From: Sphingobacteriales bacterium
GTDB taxonomy: Bacteria; Bacteroidota; Bacteroidia; Chitinophagales; JADIYW01
Direction: 5' to 3'
DNA length: 64,000 nucleotides
Assembly: GCA_016721245.1 (NCBI GenBank)
Contig: JADKIQ010000002.1
Span: 1-64,000 of the forward strand
Positions 41,085 to 49,902 of the stretch are shown here, piece after piece. Numbering within the stretch: position 1 is the first letter of the stretch; every line of letters starts with the position of its first letter. A program made the translations under genes and the position numbers. The notes under the pieces are model-generated. The model was given only the letters and a program-made list of their open reading frames with translations. It ran no database searches and was not told where the DNA came from.

Positions 41085-42152
41085 TTAAATTCTTTCATCA
41101 TGCAGCACCGCGCGTTTCACCAGTGGATTTTCGCGCATCTCGCCGTAATTAGCTCTGTTGTTGAAGATATCTATTGCCGTATAAATCGCCTGACGGAATG
41201 AGGTTTCATCTGCCACGCCTTTTCCGGCAATATCTTCTGCTGTACCATGGTCAGGCGATGTGCGTACGACATCCAAGCCTGCCGTAAAATTGGTGCCGTC
41301 CTCACCGGCAATATATTTGAACGGAATCAAACCCTGGTCGTGGTACATGGCTAATACACCGTCAAATTTTTTATAATTACACGATGCGAAGAAGCCGTCT
41401 GCCGGATAGGGGCCAAATACGGTAATGCCCATATTTTTAGCTTCCTGCACCGCCGGTAAAATAATATTCACCTCTTCGTTACCAATCACACCACCATCGC
41501 CTGCATGCGGATTCAATCCCAGCACAGCAATACGTGGTTTATCAATACCGAAATCCTGCATCAGAGAAGCATTCATCAGCTGCAGTTTACGGATAATTTT
41601 TTCTTTGGAAATTTTAGACGCAACATCTTTTATTGCACTGTGGTTGGTTACCAAACCGACACGTAAATCCTCGGCCACCATAAACATCAGGTTGTCTTTA
41701 GCACCAAAATAATTCATTAAATATTCGGTATGTCCGGCGTAGGGAAACTGCTCGGAATGCATCACTTTCTTGTTGATGGGTGCTGTTACGAGTACATCAA
41801 TAAATTTATTTTTAAGTGCATCACAGGCTGCCTGTAGCGATTTTAGCGCATAATTTCCGGTTATATCGGTCGGAGTTCCCGGCGTAATCGCAAATTCTTC
41901 TTCCCAGACAGGAATAATATTTAAGGAATTATGGCTCAGGTTATTGTATCCTTTGATAGAAGAATACTGAAATTTATCGAAGTTGAACATCTTTTTATAG
42001 TACGATAAAACCCTTGGGTTGCCGTATAAAATGGGCGTAAACTGCTTATACAGATGGTCTTCTGAGAAAGTCTTCATGATGATTTCAGGACCGATTCCTG
42101 CTACATCACCTAGCGTTATTCCTACTTTTCTTTTCTGGTTGGGTGTTGTCAT
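41085..42152 (-). CDS. pdxA: 4-hydroxythreonine-4-phosphate dehydrogenase
   Basis: A 355-residue enzyme of pyridoxal-phosphate synthesis by the DXP-dependent route. The N-terminus is KVGITLGDVAGIGPEI. The metal-binding His residues are in YAGHTEYLM, LNPHAGDGG and MYHDQGLIPFK, and substrate residues are in DVVRTSPDHGTAEDIAG. The start at 42152 overlaps the end of pepA by 47 bases, since there is no later Met before the conserved N-terminus. The two are therefore translated from one message. Confidence 0.95.
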   Translation of the reverse strand: MTTPNQKRKVGITLGDVAGIGPEIIMKTFSEDHLYKQFTPILYGNPRVLSYYKKMFNFDKFQYSSIKGYNNLSHNSLNIIPVWEEEFAITPGTPTDITGNYALKSLQAACDALKNKFIDVLVTAPINKKVMHSEQFPYAGHTEYLMNYFGAKDNLMFMVAEDLRVGLVTNHSAIKDVASKISKEKIIRKLQLMNASLMQDFGIDKPRIAVLGLNPHAGDGGVIGNEEVNIILPAVQEAKNMGITVFGPYPADGFFASCNYKKFDGVLAMYHDQGLIPFKYIAGEDGTNFTAGLDVVRTSPDHGTAEDIAGKGVADETSFRQAIYTAIDIFNNRANYGEMRENPLVKRAVLHDERI

Positions 42153-43578
42153 CCTTGCACTGATTTTGTACAAATTTAAACAATAATCTCACACCATACG
42201 CTGTTGCCCACTTTCCGCGGTAATTATAATTGGAGGGAATGTAAGCCGGACCGGCAATATCAAAATGTATCCATGGGTAATCTGTGAAGTGTTCCAGGAA
42301 TTTTCCAGCCGTAATAGCGCCAGCATCCATTGGTCCTAAATTCTTTAAATCTGCGATTTCGCTCTTCATATAGTCGCCGTATTCATCCCAAAGCGGGAAT
42401 TCTACCATGCGTTCACCGGTACTTCCACCGGCTTTTCTTAATTTCTTTTTGATGGATTTATCTGCGGTTCCCATCATTACGCTGGCTTCTTTGCCTATAG
42501 CACGCATAGCAGAACCCGTTAGGGTAGCAAAATCCAGCACTAATTCAGGTTTGTACCGTTTGGCATAATGCAGGGCATCTGCTAAAATCAATCGTCCTTC
42601 CGCATCTGTGTCTAAAACCTCAACGGTAGTGCCGTCGTACATGGTAATTACATCACTCGGGCAGATAGCCTCGTATCCCGGACGGTTTTCCACCGCAGGA
42701 ATTAATCCTATAACATGATACGGTAAATTTGCTTTGGCAATGGCATACATGGCACCCACCACAGCAGCAGAACCCGCCATGTCTGATTTCATCATGTCCA
42801 TGCTGTTACGGGTAGGTTTTAAGGACAAGCCGCCGGTGTCAAACACCACACCCTTTCCAACCAGCACTAATGGTTGTTCGTTTTTATGTTTTTTTGGTTT
42901 GTATTCTAAAATATTAAATGTTGCCGGAGCAGAGCTTCCTAAATTTACAGCAATTACACCGCCCATTTGTTCCGCTTCAATTTCTTTCTGATCCATCACC
43001 GTTACACTAAAACCCGCTGCTTCGCCAATTTTTTGTATCTCTTTGGAATATTGTGTGGCTGTTAAAAAGGAAACAGGTTCGTTCACCAAATCCTTTGTGA
43101 TACGTACACTTTCAGCCATTAAATTCAATTCGTTTATCACTGCTTCGTCCACCAGTAAAGGGTCTACATTTACAGTCAGGTTATATCCTTTAGGTTTGGT
43201 GCGGTATTTTAAAAATTCATAATCCGACAGATTGATGCCGGAAAGAATGGATGCTATGTACTCTTTGCCAAAATCTCCCAGTACTTCCAGACTGATTTCC
43301 GATTCTTTATATTCTTTACACATCTTATAGATGGTATTTCCCTGTACACGCAATTTCTCGTGAATGTTATCCGGTTTTGACGTCAAATCTATTTCTAAAG
43401 GAAATAAAAAATAGGTTTTTTGTTGTTTGCTGTACGGGATAATCTGGACGCCATCGTTTAATCGTTGCTGAATAGCATTTTTTTCTTCGATGTCAAAGAA
43501 TGGCAATATATTCAGGTTTATTTTATTAAAAATAACGAGTACGGCTCTTTTGGGCGGTTTGGTGGAAATCTGCAACAT
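42106..43578 (-). CDS. pepA: Leucyl aminopeptidase (M17 family)
   Basis: A 490-residue cytosolic zinc/manganese aminopeptidase. The C-terminal catalytic domain carries LVGKGVVFDTGGLSLKP, MKSDMAGSAAV and the M17 signature DTDAEGRLILADAL. These give the metal ligands Asp and Glu and the Lys and Arg of the active site. The N-terminal macro-like domain is divergent, as is usual. It is upstream of and overlaps pdxA. Confidence 0.94.
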   Translation of the reverse strand: MLQISTKPPKRAVLVIFNKINLNILPFFDIEEKNAIQQRLNDGVQIIPYSKQQKTYFLFPLEIDLTSKPDNIHEKLRVQGNTIYKMCKEYKESEISLEVLGDFGKEYIASILSGINLSDYEFLKYRTKPKGYNLTVNVDPLLVDEAVINELNLMAESVRITKDLVNEPVSFLTATQYSKEIQKIGEAAGFSVTVMDQKEIEAEQMGGVIAVNLGSSAPATFNILEYKPKKHKNEQPLVLVGKGVVFDTGGLSLKPTRNSMDMMKSDMAGSAAVVGAMYAIAKANLPYHVIGLIPAVENRPGYEAICPSDVITMYDGTTVEVLDTDAEGRLILADALHYAKRYKPELVLDFATLTGSAMRAIGKEASVMMGTADKSIKKKLRKAGGSTGERMVEFPLWDEYGDYMKSEIADLKNLGPMDAGAITAGKFLEHFTDYPWIHFDIAGPAYIPSNYNYRGKWATAYGVRLLFKFVQNQCKDDNTQPEKKSRNNAR

Positions 43579-43662
43579 AATATATACCTTTAAAGTTTTA
43601 TAGTATCTAGAGTTTTAGTAATGTTCAAATTTAGATTCTTTACCTAAATAAATTAAGTACAA

Positions 43663-44445
43663 ATGTCGAGTTTTGTGACAGCCTTAAAATCCTATGGACA
43701 GCATTTTTTAAATGATAAAATGGTGTTAGAAAGGATATCCGGGTTAGTAAAGAAGTATCATTCAGATGAAAAAATCATGGAAATTGGACCCGGAATGGGT
43801 GCGTTGACGGATTTTTTATTAAATGAATTTGAACATGTGACATGTATAGAGGTGGACAATCGCTGTGTAGAGCATTTAAATAAGAAATATGAGGCCAAAA
43901 AATCCCGTATAGAGATTATAGAAGCGGATTTTTTAAAATTAAACCTGAAGGAAATGCTGCAATCTCCAACCGCTATTGTTGGTAATTTCCCGTACAATAT
44001 CTCTTCTCAGATTGTGTTCAGTGTTCTGGATAATTACGAGCAGGTGCCTTTTATGGTAGGCATGTTTCAGAAGGAAATGGGACATCGTATTGCCTCACCG
44101 GAAGGTTCTAAAGAATATGGTGTTATTAGTGTTTTCGCACAATTATTGTACGATGTAACCATGGAATTTGATATTCCACCGGAAAGTTTTTCACCGCCGC
44201 CCAAAGTAATGAGTAGTGTGATTTCAATGCGCAGAAAAGAAGAAATTAATCTGGATTTTGATTTTAAGTTGTTCAGGAATATTGTGAAAGCCGGGTTTAA
44301 TCAGCGCAGAAAAATGCTGCGAAATGGCTTAAGTGGTATCGCTTCAAAAGAATTATTACAACAAGATATTTTTCAGAAACGTGCTGAACAATTAAGTGTA
44401 CAGGATTTCATCAACCTGACAAAAATGATTGAGAAAGAGAAATGA
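43663..44445 (+). CDS. rsmA: 16S rRNA (adenine-1518/1519 N6)-dimethyltransferase
   Basis: The 260-residue KsgA/RsmA methyltransferase, which dimethylates two adenines in helix 45 during 30S maturation. Start-proximal YGQHFLNDK is the family N-terminus. The SAM motif is MEIGPGMGALTDFL, the catalytic motif IV is NFPYNISSQIVF (NLPY variant with Phe), and the C-terminal FNQRRKMLRNGL is typical. The stop overlaps the next gene by 4 bases (ATGA). Confidence 0.95.
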   Translation: MSSFVTALKSYGQHFLNDKMVLERISGLVKKYHSDEKIMEIGPGMGALTDFLLNEFEHVTCIEVDNRCVEHLNKKYEAKKSRIEIIEADFLKLNLKEMLQSPTAIVGNFPYNISSQIVFSVLDNYEQVPFMVGMFQKEMGHRIASPEGSKEYGVISVFAQLLYDVTMEFDIPPESFSPPPKVMSSVISMRRKEEINLDFDFKLFRNIVKAGFNQRRKMLRNGLSGIASKELLQQDIFQKRAEQLSVQDFINLTKMIEKEK

Positions 44446-45392
44446 AAAAGAGGGTATTAATTACGGCAGATATTGATAATTACATTCATAACCGGTTTGA
44501 AACACTCGGTTATTCAGTGGATGTAAAACCCGAAATTGAACGCGAAGAATTACTTCGGATCATTGCAGATTATACGGTTTTAATTATTACCACATACACC
44601 AAAGTGGATAAGGAATTAATTGACAATGCTGCCAATTTAAAAATCGTCGGACGCGTAGGAAGCGGTATGGAAAATGTAGATGTAGCCTATTGCATCCAAA
44701 AAGATATCGCTTGTGTCAATTCGCCGGAAGGCAATGGAAATGCAGTGGGAGAGCACTGTCTGGCGATGTTGCTCAATTTATTTAACAACATCAATAAGGC
44801 AAATACTGAATTAAAGAAAGGATTGTTTTTGCGCGAAGAAAACCGCGGCCAAGAATTAGACGGAAAAGTTGTTGGCATTATTGGGTACGGACATACCGGA
44901 CAAGCCTTTGCCAAAAAACTGCGTGGCTTTGACGTGGAAATTTTAGTGTATGATAAATACAAACCGGCTCAAGATGATTTTGTAAAAAATGTTTCATTGG
45001 AAGAAATAAAAGCAAGTTGTGATGTCATCAGTTTTCATGTTCCCTATAACGAAGAAACACATTATTATTGCAATACTTCCTTTGTAAATGATTGTACAAA
45101 ATCACCCGTAATTATTAATACTTCACGTGGTGCTGTGGTAAATACAACAGATATAATTGATGCGTTAGAAAACAAAAAAATAAATGGATTTTGTGTGGAT
45201 GTGTATGAAGACGAGCCTGTCACTAAAAAAAAAGTTCATGTACCTCAGGTATACCAAAAATTATTTTCATTTGAAAATGTCATTGCCACACCGCATATTG
45301 CCGGCTGGACTGTAGAATCCAAATATAAATTGACGAAAATTTTGATGGATAAAATAGAAGGATTGGTCAATATCTTAAATTCTAAAGACTAG
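44442..45392 (+). CDS. D-isomer-specific 2-hydroxyacid dehydrogenase
   Basis: 316 residues, NAD-dependent. The nucleotide-binding motif is GIIGYGHTGQAFAKKL near residue 145. The active-site Arg is in NTSRGAVVNT, the Glu in VYEDEPV, and the His in TPHIAGWTVES. The family covers phosphoglycerate, glycerate and hydroxypyruvate reductases; the short length without an ACT domain argues against classical SerA with regulation. Translationally coupled to rsmA. The substrate cannot be fixed. Confidence 0.88.
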   Translation: MKKRVLITADIDNYIHNRFETLGYSVDVKPEIEREELLRIIADYTVLIITTYTKVDKELIDNAANLKIVGRVGSGMENVDVAYCIQKDIACVNSPEGNGNAVGEHCLAMLLNLFNNINKANTELKKGLFLREENRGQELDGKVVGIIGYGHTGQAFAKKLRGFDVEILVYDKYKPAQDDFVKNVSLEEIKASCDVISFHVPYNEETHYYCNTSFVNDCTKSPVIINTSRGAVVNTTDIIDALENKKINGFCVDVYEDEPVTKKKVHVPQVYQKLFSFENVIATPHIAGWTVESKYKLTKILMDKIEGLVNILNSKD

Positions 45393-46740
45393 TGTCTAAT
45401 GGCTTTTTTCTGTTTAGCCACCACACGATACCAGCGCTCGCCAAAAGGATATAAAACGGCATACTTGGCAATCTGTATCGAGCATAAGAAATAATACCAC
45501 TGATTAAGGAAAAATAACCTGCCGAGCCTAGTAAAAATAACATCAATAAAGTTTGTTTTTCTTTTACCATTCGCCAGATACCAATACCTGCAAAGAAATA
45601 AACGACTGTTAAAAATACCGCCACAAATAATCCTAATAAAATTTCATAAATCGTTTTTTCTACAAAGAATTTTTTTATCAGCGCTAATACACCATTATTG
45701 TATTTTTCTTCTTCACTGAATTTCTTTGCAGGAATATGCAGCACTTCCGTCAAGCTTTGTGTTCCCACACTTAAGTGAATTTTCACTGTGCCGATTAGAT
45801 GCGTTTTCAGGTAGTCACCAAAATGTGCCTTGATTATTTTATTGGCCAATTCACCATCGTACTTTTCTTTGTCAAACGGATTGGCATCTGCCCGCCAGCC
45901 CATCTTTTCCAGTTCCGTTTTGAAATGCGCATTCACCGTGTCTATCGGCAGATGCAGTCGTTTCGATTCGTAGTAACTCGCATTCCAGAAAAGTAAATTG
46001 TAGCCTTTGATATTAGATAAGGCAAAATGTCCGTACTCACTGTAATTACGCAAACACCAGGGAGCTATCGCCACAAAATATGCGGTCATTAACATAACCG
46101 AGAACTTGATGCCGTTTTTCCATTCTTTGAAATACCATAATAAGGTAAACAGAAAAATACCGCCGATATAATATTGAGAAATCGGCCGGATCAGTGTACT
46201 GATGCCGTAAATAAGTCCGGTTAAAATGAAAAATTTAAGTTGAGATGATTTAATTGCTTTTACATAAAACAGTAATGCCGCCAAAAAAACAGTGGTGTAA
46301 ATCGTTTCCGTTAAAATGTAATAAATAAAAATGGTGTGATGTAAATCGATGGAAAATAAAACAGCTGCAATAAAACCGGCTTTTTCCGAAAATAATTCAA
46401 TTCCTATTTTATACAATAAAATAATTGAAAGCAGATTTAAAAAGATTTGTACAATAATGGCTGTAAAAGGCTGACTGCCGAAAACAGAATAGATAAGGGA
46501 AACAAAAAACGGATATCCCGGCGTCCGGAAGGCATCCCCGCAAAAGTTGAAATTATTTTTGATACATAATGCCAGATTGTGATAACCCAGGGCATCAAAC
46601 TGTAAAATCTGTTTTTGAACCACCAGCTCGTTCCAGGGCTGAAAAAGGATAAAAATCAGGATTCTGACGATAAAGGCAAACAACAGCAATCCCCATGTTT
46701 TCTTTGGAAGCACAAAAAAAGCTATTTTTTTATTGGTCAT
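45382..46740 (-). CDS. GT39/ArnT-like membrane glycosyltransferase
   Basis: 452 residues with about 11 membrane segments. The first periplasmic loop carries FDALGYHNLALCI and then CGDAFRTPGYPFFVSLIY, the characteristic R-x-PGYP motif of the dolichyl-phosphate-mannose-type (PMT_2) family. A periplasmic domain lies at about 220-330. It should transfer a sugar from a polyprenyl-phosphate donor to an envelope acceptor. The tail overlaps the convergent dehydrogenase gene by 11 bases. Confidence 0.83.
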   Translation of the reverse strand: MTNKKIAFFVLPKKTWGLLLFAFIVRILIFILFQPWNELVVQKQILQFDALGYHNLALCIKNNFNFCGDAFRTPGYPFFVSLIYSVFGSQPFTAIIVQIFLNLLSIILLYKIGIELFSEKAGFIAAVLFSIDLHHTIFIYYILTETIYTTVFLAALLFYVKAIKSSQLKFFILTGLIYGISTLIRPISQYYIGGIFLFTLLWYFKEWKNGIKFSVMLMTAYFVAIAPWCLRNYSEYGHFALSNIKGYNLLFWNASYYESKRLHLPIDTVNAHFKTELEKMGWRADANPFDKEKYDGELANKIIKAHFGDYLKTHLIGTVKIHLSVGTQSLTEVLHIPAKKFSEEEKYNNGVLALIKKFFVEKTIYEILLGLFVAVFLTVVYFFAGIGIWRMVKEKQTLLMLFLLGSAGYFSLISGIISYARYRLPSMPFYILLASAGIVWWLNRKKPLDTSL

Positions 46741-46788
46741 GGCTGTAAAAATAGGCTTTTATATCAAAAGCTAAAAATTGTTTAAAAA

Positions 46789-46819
46789 TTGCGTTTTGTC
46801 GAAAAAAAGTATAAATTTG
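46789..46819 (+). promoter_or_regulatory. Bacteroidota-type promoter of greA
   Basis: TTG (46789-46791), a 20-bp spacer and a perfect -7 element TAAATTTG (46812-46819). The inferred start near 46825 leaves a leader of about 50 bases that contains a terminator-like hairpin. Confidence 0.65.
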
Positions 46820-46826
46820 CTTTCAA

Positions 46827-46859
46827 GGCACGTCTCAATCGGGGCGTGTCTATTTTTTT
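46827..46859 (+). terminator. Terminator-like hairpin in the greA leader (candidate attenuator)
   Basis: GGCACGTCTC (46827-46836) can pair with GGGGCGTGTC (46841-46850) over 10 pairs including three G-U, around an AATC loop. A run of seven T follows (46853-46859), all before the greA ATG at 46877. This is the form of an intrinsic terminator placed inside the leader. Confidence 0.6.
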
Positions 46860-46876
46860 CAAGTAAAATAAAAAGT

Positions 46877-47350
46877 ATGTCAGAGATAGTATATGTGACC
46901 GAAGAAGGATTGGCGAAGATGAAAGAAGAATTAAATCATCTGGTGGCTATCGAGCGACCAAATGCATCGAAAGCAATTGCAGAGGCAAGAGAAAAAGGTG
47001 ATTTGTCGGAAAATGCAGAATATGATGCAGCTAAAGAAGCACAAGGATTGCTGGAGTTTCGTATCCGTAAATTAGAAGGCGATATCGGGAACGCACGCGT
47101 ACTGGATGCCTCCAAAATTGATATTTCAAAAGTTTCCGTGTTGTCGAAAGTGAAAGTGCTGAATGTGAAGATGAAAAAAGAATTCACTTACCATTTAGTG
47201 TCTGAAAAAGAAGCGGATTTAAAGCAATTGAAAATCTCCGTAAAATCACCTATTGGTGCTGCTTTATTAGGCAAAGTAAAAGGAGAGAAAGTAATCATTC
47301 AGATTCCGGCAGGTAATATGGAACTGGAAGTGTTGGATATTTCTATATAA
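46877..47350 (+). CDS. greA: Transcription elongation factor GreA
   Basis: A 157-residue factor that rescues backtracked RNA polymerase by stimulating transcript cleavage. The N-terminal coiled coil has LAKMKEELNHLVAIERP and the tip region ARE(K)GDLSENAEYDAAKE with the conserved acidic residues. The C-terminal FKBP-like domain ends NMELEVLDISI. The start at 46877 (MSEIVYVTEE) is the family start; a longer frame from 46778 would run through the promoter and leader. The HIT gene follows after 10 bases. Confidence 0.95.
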   Translation: MSEIVYVTEEGLAKMKEELNHLVAIERPNASKAIAEAREKGDLSENAEYDAAKEAQGLLEFRIRKLEGDIGNARVLDASKIDISKVSVLSKVKVLNVKMKKEFTYHLVSEKEADLKQLKISVKSPIGAALLGKVKGEKVIIQIPAGNMELEVLDISI

Positions 47351-47360
47351 GCTGTTTTTC

Positions 47361-47750
47361 ATGGCGACTATCTTTACCAGAATCATCAACGGCGAAATTC
47401 CCTGCTATAAAATTGCGGAAGACGAATATCATTTCGCCTTTCTGGATATCCGTCCTTTGCATGCCGGGCATACTTTAGTGGTGCCTAAAAAAGAAACCGA
47501 TTATATTTTCGATTTGGAAGATGGCGAATTGCAGGCATTGATACTTTTTGCGAAGAAAATTGCCATTGCCATTGAAAAAGCCGTTCCTTGTGAGCGCATA
47601 GGCATGACCGTCATTGGACTGGAAGTGCCGCATACACATATTCATTTATCTCCAATAAATTCTGTGCACGACCTGGATTTTAGAAATGCCAAATCATTGC
47701 CCAAAGAAGAAATGGAAGCGATAGCGGAAAGAATAAAGTCAAATCTGTAG
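47361..47750 (+). CDS. HIT-family nucleotide-binding protein
   Basis: A 129-residue histidine-triad hydrolase or transferase. The N-terminal motif is FTRIINGEIPCYKIAEDEYHFAF in part, and the triad motif near the C-terminus is PHTHIHLSPI (HxHxH). It resembles HinT-type proteins that cleave purine nucleoside phosphoramidates. It is probably co-transcribed with greA. Its position next to greA is common in the phylum by my recollection. Confidence 0.9.
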   Translation: MATIFTRIINGEIPCYKIAEDEYHFAFLDIRPLHAGHTLVVPKKETDYIFDLEDGELQALILFAKKIAIAIEKAVPCERIGMTVIGLEVPHTHIHLSPINSVHDLDFRNAKSLPKEEMEAIAERIKSNL

Positions 47751-47755
47751 ATTAT

Positions 47756-48187
47756 TTATTTAGTAGTATCAGTACTTTCCGTTTTCGGAATTTCTTTTAC
47801 TTCATAAAATTTCAGTGCTTTCAATTTCTCTGTTTCTGATTTATTCACCCGCACGTAAAAATGTCTTCCATTTGGACAATTACACGCATCACACGAAATC
47901 ATCCCTTCTTTATAAGTCGACTGTATTTCTAAAATGCTTATTTCTTGTCCTGTAAGTTGACTTTTTACTGCACCCAAAATCTGTGCTTCTGTAGGCTTTA
48001 CAAACCAGTTGAAATGCCATGGATTTTCACATTTGGTTTCGTCGTAACGCATCCACACTTCGTCTGCATTTAACTTTGAAGCAGCAGTTGTTGTTGCTTT
48101 TTTCTTGCAGCATTTCTTTTTCTTGTTGCATTTTCCAAAGGAAAATATGCAAGCGAGCATCAAACTAAAAAATAAAATCTTTTTCAT
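47756..48187 (-). CDS. Small exported Cys/Lys-rich protein of unknown function
   Basis: 143 residues with a signal peptide (hydrophobic to about residue 17, then FGKCNKKKKCCKKK). The early Cys could be a lipidation site, though the flanking residues are a weak lipobox. A second cysteine cluster, CDACNCP, lies near residue 99, in CDACNCPNGRHFYVRV, and suggests a metal or disulfide site. No family is recognised. It is convergent with the HIT gene (6 bases apart). Confidence 0.7.
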   Translation of the reverse strand: MKKILFFSLMLACIFSFGKCNKKKKCCKKKATTTAASKLNADEVWMRYDETKCENPWHFNWFVKPTEAQILGAVKSQLTGQEISILEIQSTYKEGMISCDACNCPNGRHFYVRVNKSETEKLKALKFYEVKEIPKTESTDTTK

Positions 48188-48297
48188 AAATAAGGTATTA
48201 CAAATGTTGCGCCAATTTTCAACTACAAATCAATCAAAGAAAAGCCACAAAGTTCACAAAGCCGAATCTTTGAGTTCATTGTGTAAAAAACTCTGTG

Positions 48298-48315
48298 TTC
48301 CGATATCTATCGGAA
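48298..48315. repeat. Dispersed palindrome TTCCGATA-TC-TATCGGAA
   Basis: An 18-bp palindrome with 8-bp perfect arms, lying between the Cys-rich gene and the LD-carboxypeptidase gene. Close relatives are at 54903-54918, 56165-56179 and 59028-59044. Confidence 0.6.
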
Positions 48316-48328
48316 TTCTGGTTTACTA

Positions 48329-49222
48329 TTACTGTAAGAATCTACAACTTTCACCAATTTCCACTTTTGCCTGCTTGCCCATGAAGATGGCGCGGTTATC
48401 TGAAATATGTCCGCTCGGAAAATTAAAACAAACAGGATAGTCGTATTCTGCTACATGTTCCGCAATGATTTCCTCTGCTGTTTTTCCGAAAGGAATGGTG
48501 TTGTCTTTCATGTCGCTTAATCCACCCACTACCAAACCGGCCAGATTTTTCAATTTTCCGGCACGTTTCATCGCCATCATCATTCGGTCAATATGATACA
48601 GATACTCATCAAGATCTTCCAGAAACAAGATTTTTTTATTGGTATCCAGAATTGTTTTGGTGCCTAATATAGAATAGAGAATAGATAAATTACCGCCCAC
48701 TATTTCGCCTTCCATTAAGCCTTTTCGGTTCAGCGGATGCGCATCAAAAGCATATTCCAGCGTTTCGTCAAACAGGGCCGCTTTCAGCGACTGAATAGCT
48801 TCTGTTGTGTTTGCCGGAAAGGTGATTGGCATAATAGCATGCAGCGATTCCACACCGATATTGCAGCCTAGCTGTGTGTGGATATAGGTAATGTCTGAAA
48901 AACCTACTATCCATTTTGGTTTGTCCATAAAGGCTCTGAAATCCAGGTCGTCCATGATGCGCACCGTACCGTAACCTCCGCGAGCGGCAATAATCGCTTT
49001 CACATCCGGATTATTCAGCATCCGTTGGAAATCAGCCCTGCGTTCTGCGTCCGTGCCGCCGTATTGATTATCTTTTTTACCGAGCGTTTCACCCAATAAT
49101 ACATTTAAACCCCAGCTTTTCAGGGTGTCAATGGCCAATTGTATTTCTTCTGTTGTGATGAATCTCGCCGGACAGGTAATGCCAACCGTGTCGCCTTGTT
49201 TCAAAAATGGTGGACGTATCAT
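48329..49222 (-). CDS. LD-carboxypeptidase (S66 family)
   Basis: 297 residues of the LdcA/MccF family, serine peptidases that remove the terminal D-Ala from muropeptides during peptidoglycan recycling. The start MIRPPFLKQGDTVGITCPA is typical. The nucleophile Ser region is AARGGYGTVRIMDDL followed by IVGFSDITYIH. The C-terminal FLEDLDEYLYHIDRMM and the His region FNFPSGHISDNRA complete the triad. The ATG overlaps the HepT stop by 4 bases (ATGA), so the gene is coupled to the toxin-antitoxin pair upstream. A longer frame from 49288 is less likely. Confidence 0.9.
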   Translation of the reverse strand: MIRPPFLKQGDTVGITCPARFITTEEIQLAIDTLKSWGLNVLLGETLGKKDNQYGGTDAERRADFQRMLNNPDVKAIIAARGGYGTVRIMDDLDFRAFMDKPKWIVGFSDITYIHTQLGCNIGVESLHAIMPITFPANTTEAIQSLKAALFDETLEYAFDAHPLNRKGLMEGEIVGGNLSILYSILGTKTILDTNKKILFLEDLDEYLYHIDRMMMAMKRAGKLKNLAGLVVGGLSDMKDNTIPFGKTAEEIIAEHVAEYDYPVCFNFPSGHISDNRAIFMGKQAKVEIGESCRFLQ

Positions 49223-49563
49223 ATGTTGTTTAAAATAGTAAAGATATGCTTCTTTAAATCTGGTAAGTTTATTTGGATTACATTCCAAATCATTTTATCA
49301 TCTACACCAAAGTAATTATGAATTAAGATATTTCTCAACCCAATCATTTTTGCCCAAGGGATAAAAGGATAATTTGTTAATGTTTTTTCTGATAACTTGT
49401 TTGCTGCTTCACCAATAACTTCTAATTGTCTGATGGAGGCATTAAACATCATAGAATCTTTATAAAAATCTTCAAATGTTTTGTTGTAGGTGTAAGATTC
49501 TATTTCTGTAATTGCATCTAAAATATGCCGTAATCTGATAGTGTCATCTAATTTATCTTGCAT
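49219..49563 (-). CDS. HepT-like HEPN-domain toxin (DUF86)
   Basis: A 114-residue HEPN ribonuclease-type protein. The family motif RX4HXY is visible as RNILIHNY near residue 77, within GLRNILIHNYFGVD. In characterised MntA-HepT pairs the antitoxin AMPylates a Tyr in this motif, and the equivalent Tyr is present. The start overlaps the MntA gene by 11 bases. It is followed, with a 4-base overlap, by an LD-carboxypeptidase gene. Confidence 0.88.
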   Translation of the reverse strand: MQDKLDDTIRLRHILDAITEIESYTYNKTFEDFYKDSMMFNASIRQLEVIGEAANKLSEKTLTNYPFIPWAKMIGLRNILIHNYFGVDDKMIWNVIQINLPDLKKHIFTILNNI

Positions 49564-49846
49564 AGATCAGCTTTTTTTCAGAGTCGATAATAGGCTTAAT
49601 ATATTTAGAAAGAGCTCTGTCAGAAACTAAATCAACTTTTTGATTTAAAATTTTTTCTAAATCAAATTGCATTTGAATAAATTCCAGACCAATAGGCAAG
49701 GTATAATCTAATTCTACTAAAATATCAACATCACTTTGTTCATTAGCTTCATTTCTTACTTGAGAACCAAATAAAAATGCTTTTAATACTGGCTGACTGC
49801 CAAAATAGTCTTTTATTGAATTAATATGATGTTCTTGTAATTTCAT
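49553..49846 (-). CDS. MntA-like minimal nucleotidyltransferase antitoxin
   Basis: A 97-residue minimal nucleotidyltransferase. The GSX10DXD motif is complete: GSQVR, then SDVDILVELD near residues 28-45. It is encoded just upstream of the HEPN gene, in the order and overlap seen for type VII toxin-antitoxin systems, in which it transfers AMP to the toxin. The start at 49846 (MKLQEHH) is preferred; an ATG at 49864 is possible. Confidence 0.87.
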   Translation of the reverse strand: MKLQEHHINSIKDYFGSQPVLKAFLFGSQVRNEANEQSDVDILVELDYTLPIGLEFIQMQFDLEKILNQKVDLVSDRALSKYIKPIIDSEKKLIYAR

Positions 49847-49890
49847 TGCTATAAAATTACACATTTTCTGATAATTTGTAAGACATAATG

Positions 49891-49898
49891 TATTTTTG
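49891..49898 (+). promoter_or_regulatory. -7 promoter element of metG
   Basis: TATTTTTG is a perfect TAnnTTTG match ending 4 bases before the ATG at 49903. If it is used, transcription would start at about the start codon and the message would be leaderless. Confidence 0.5.
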
Positions 49899-49902
49899 CA
49901 GT

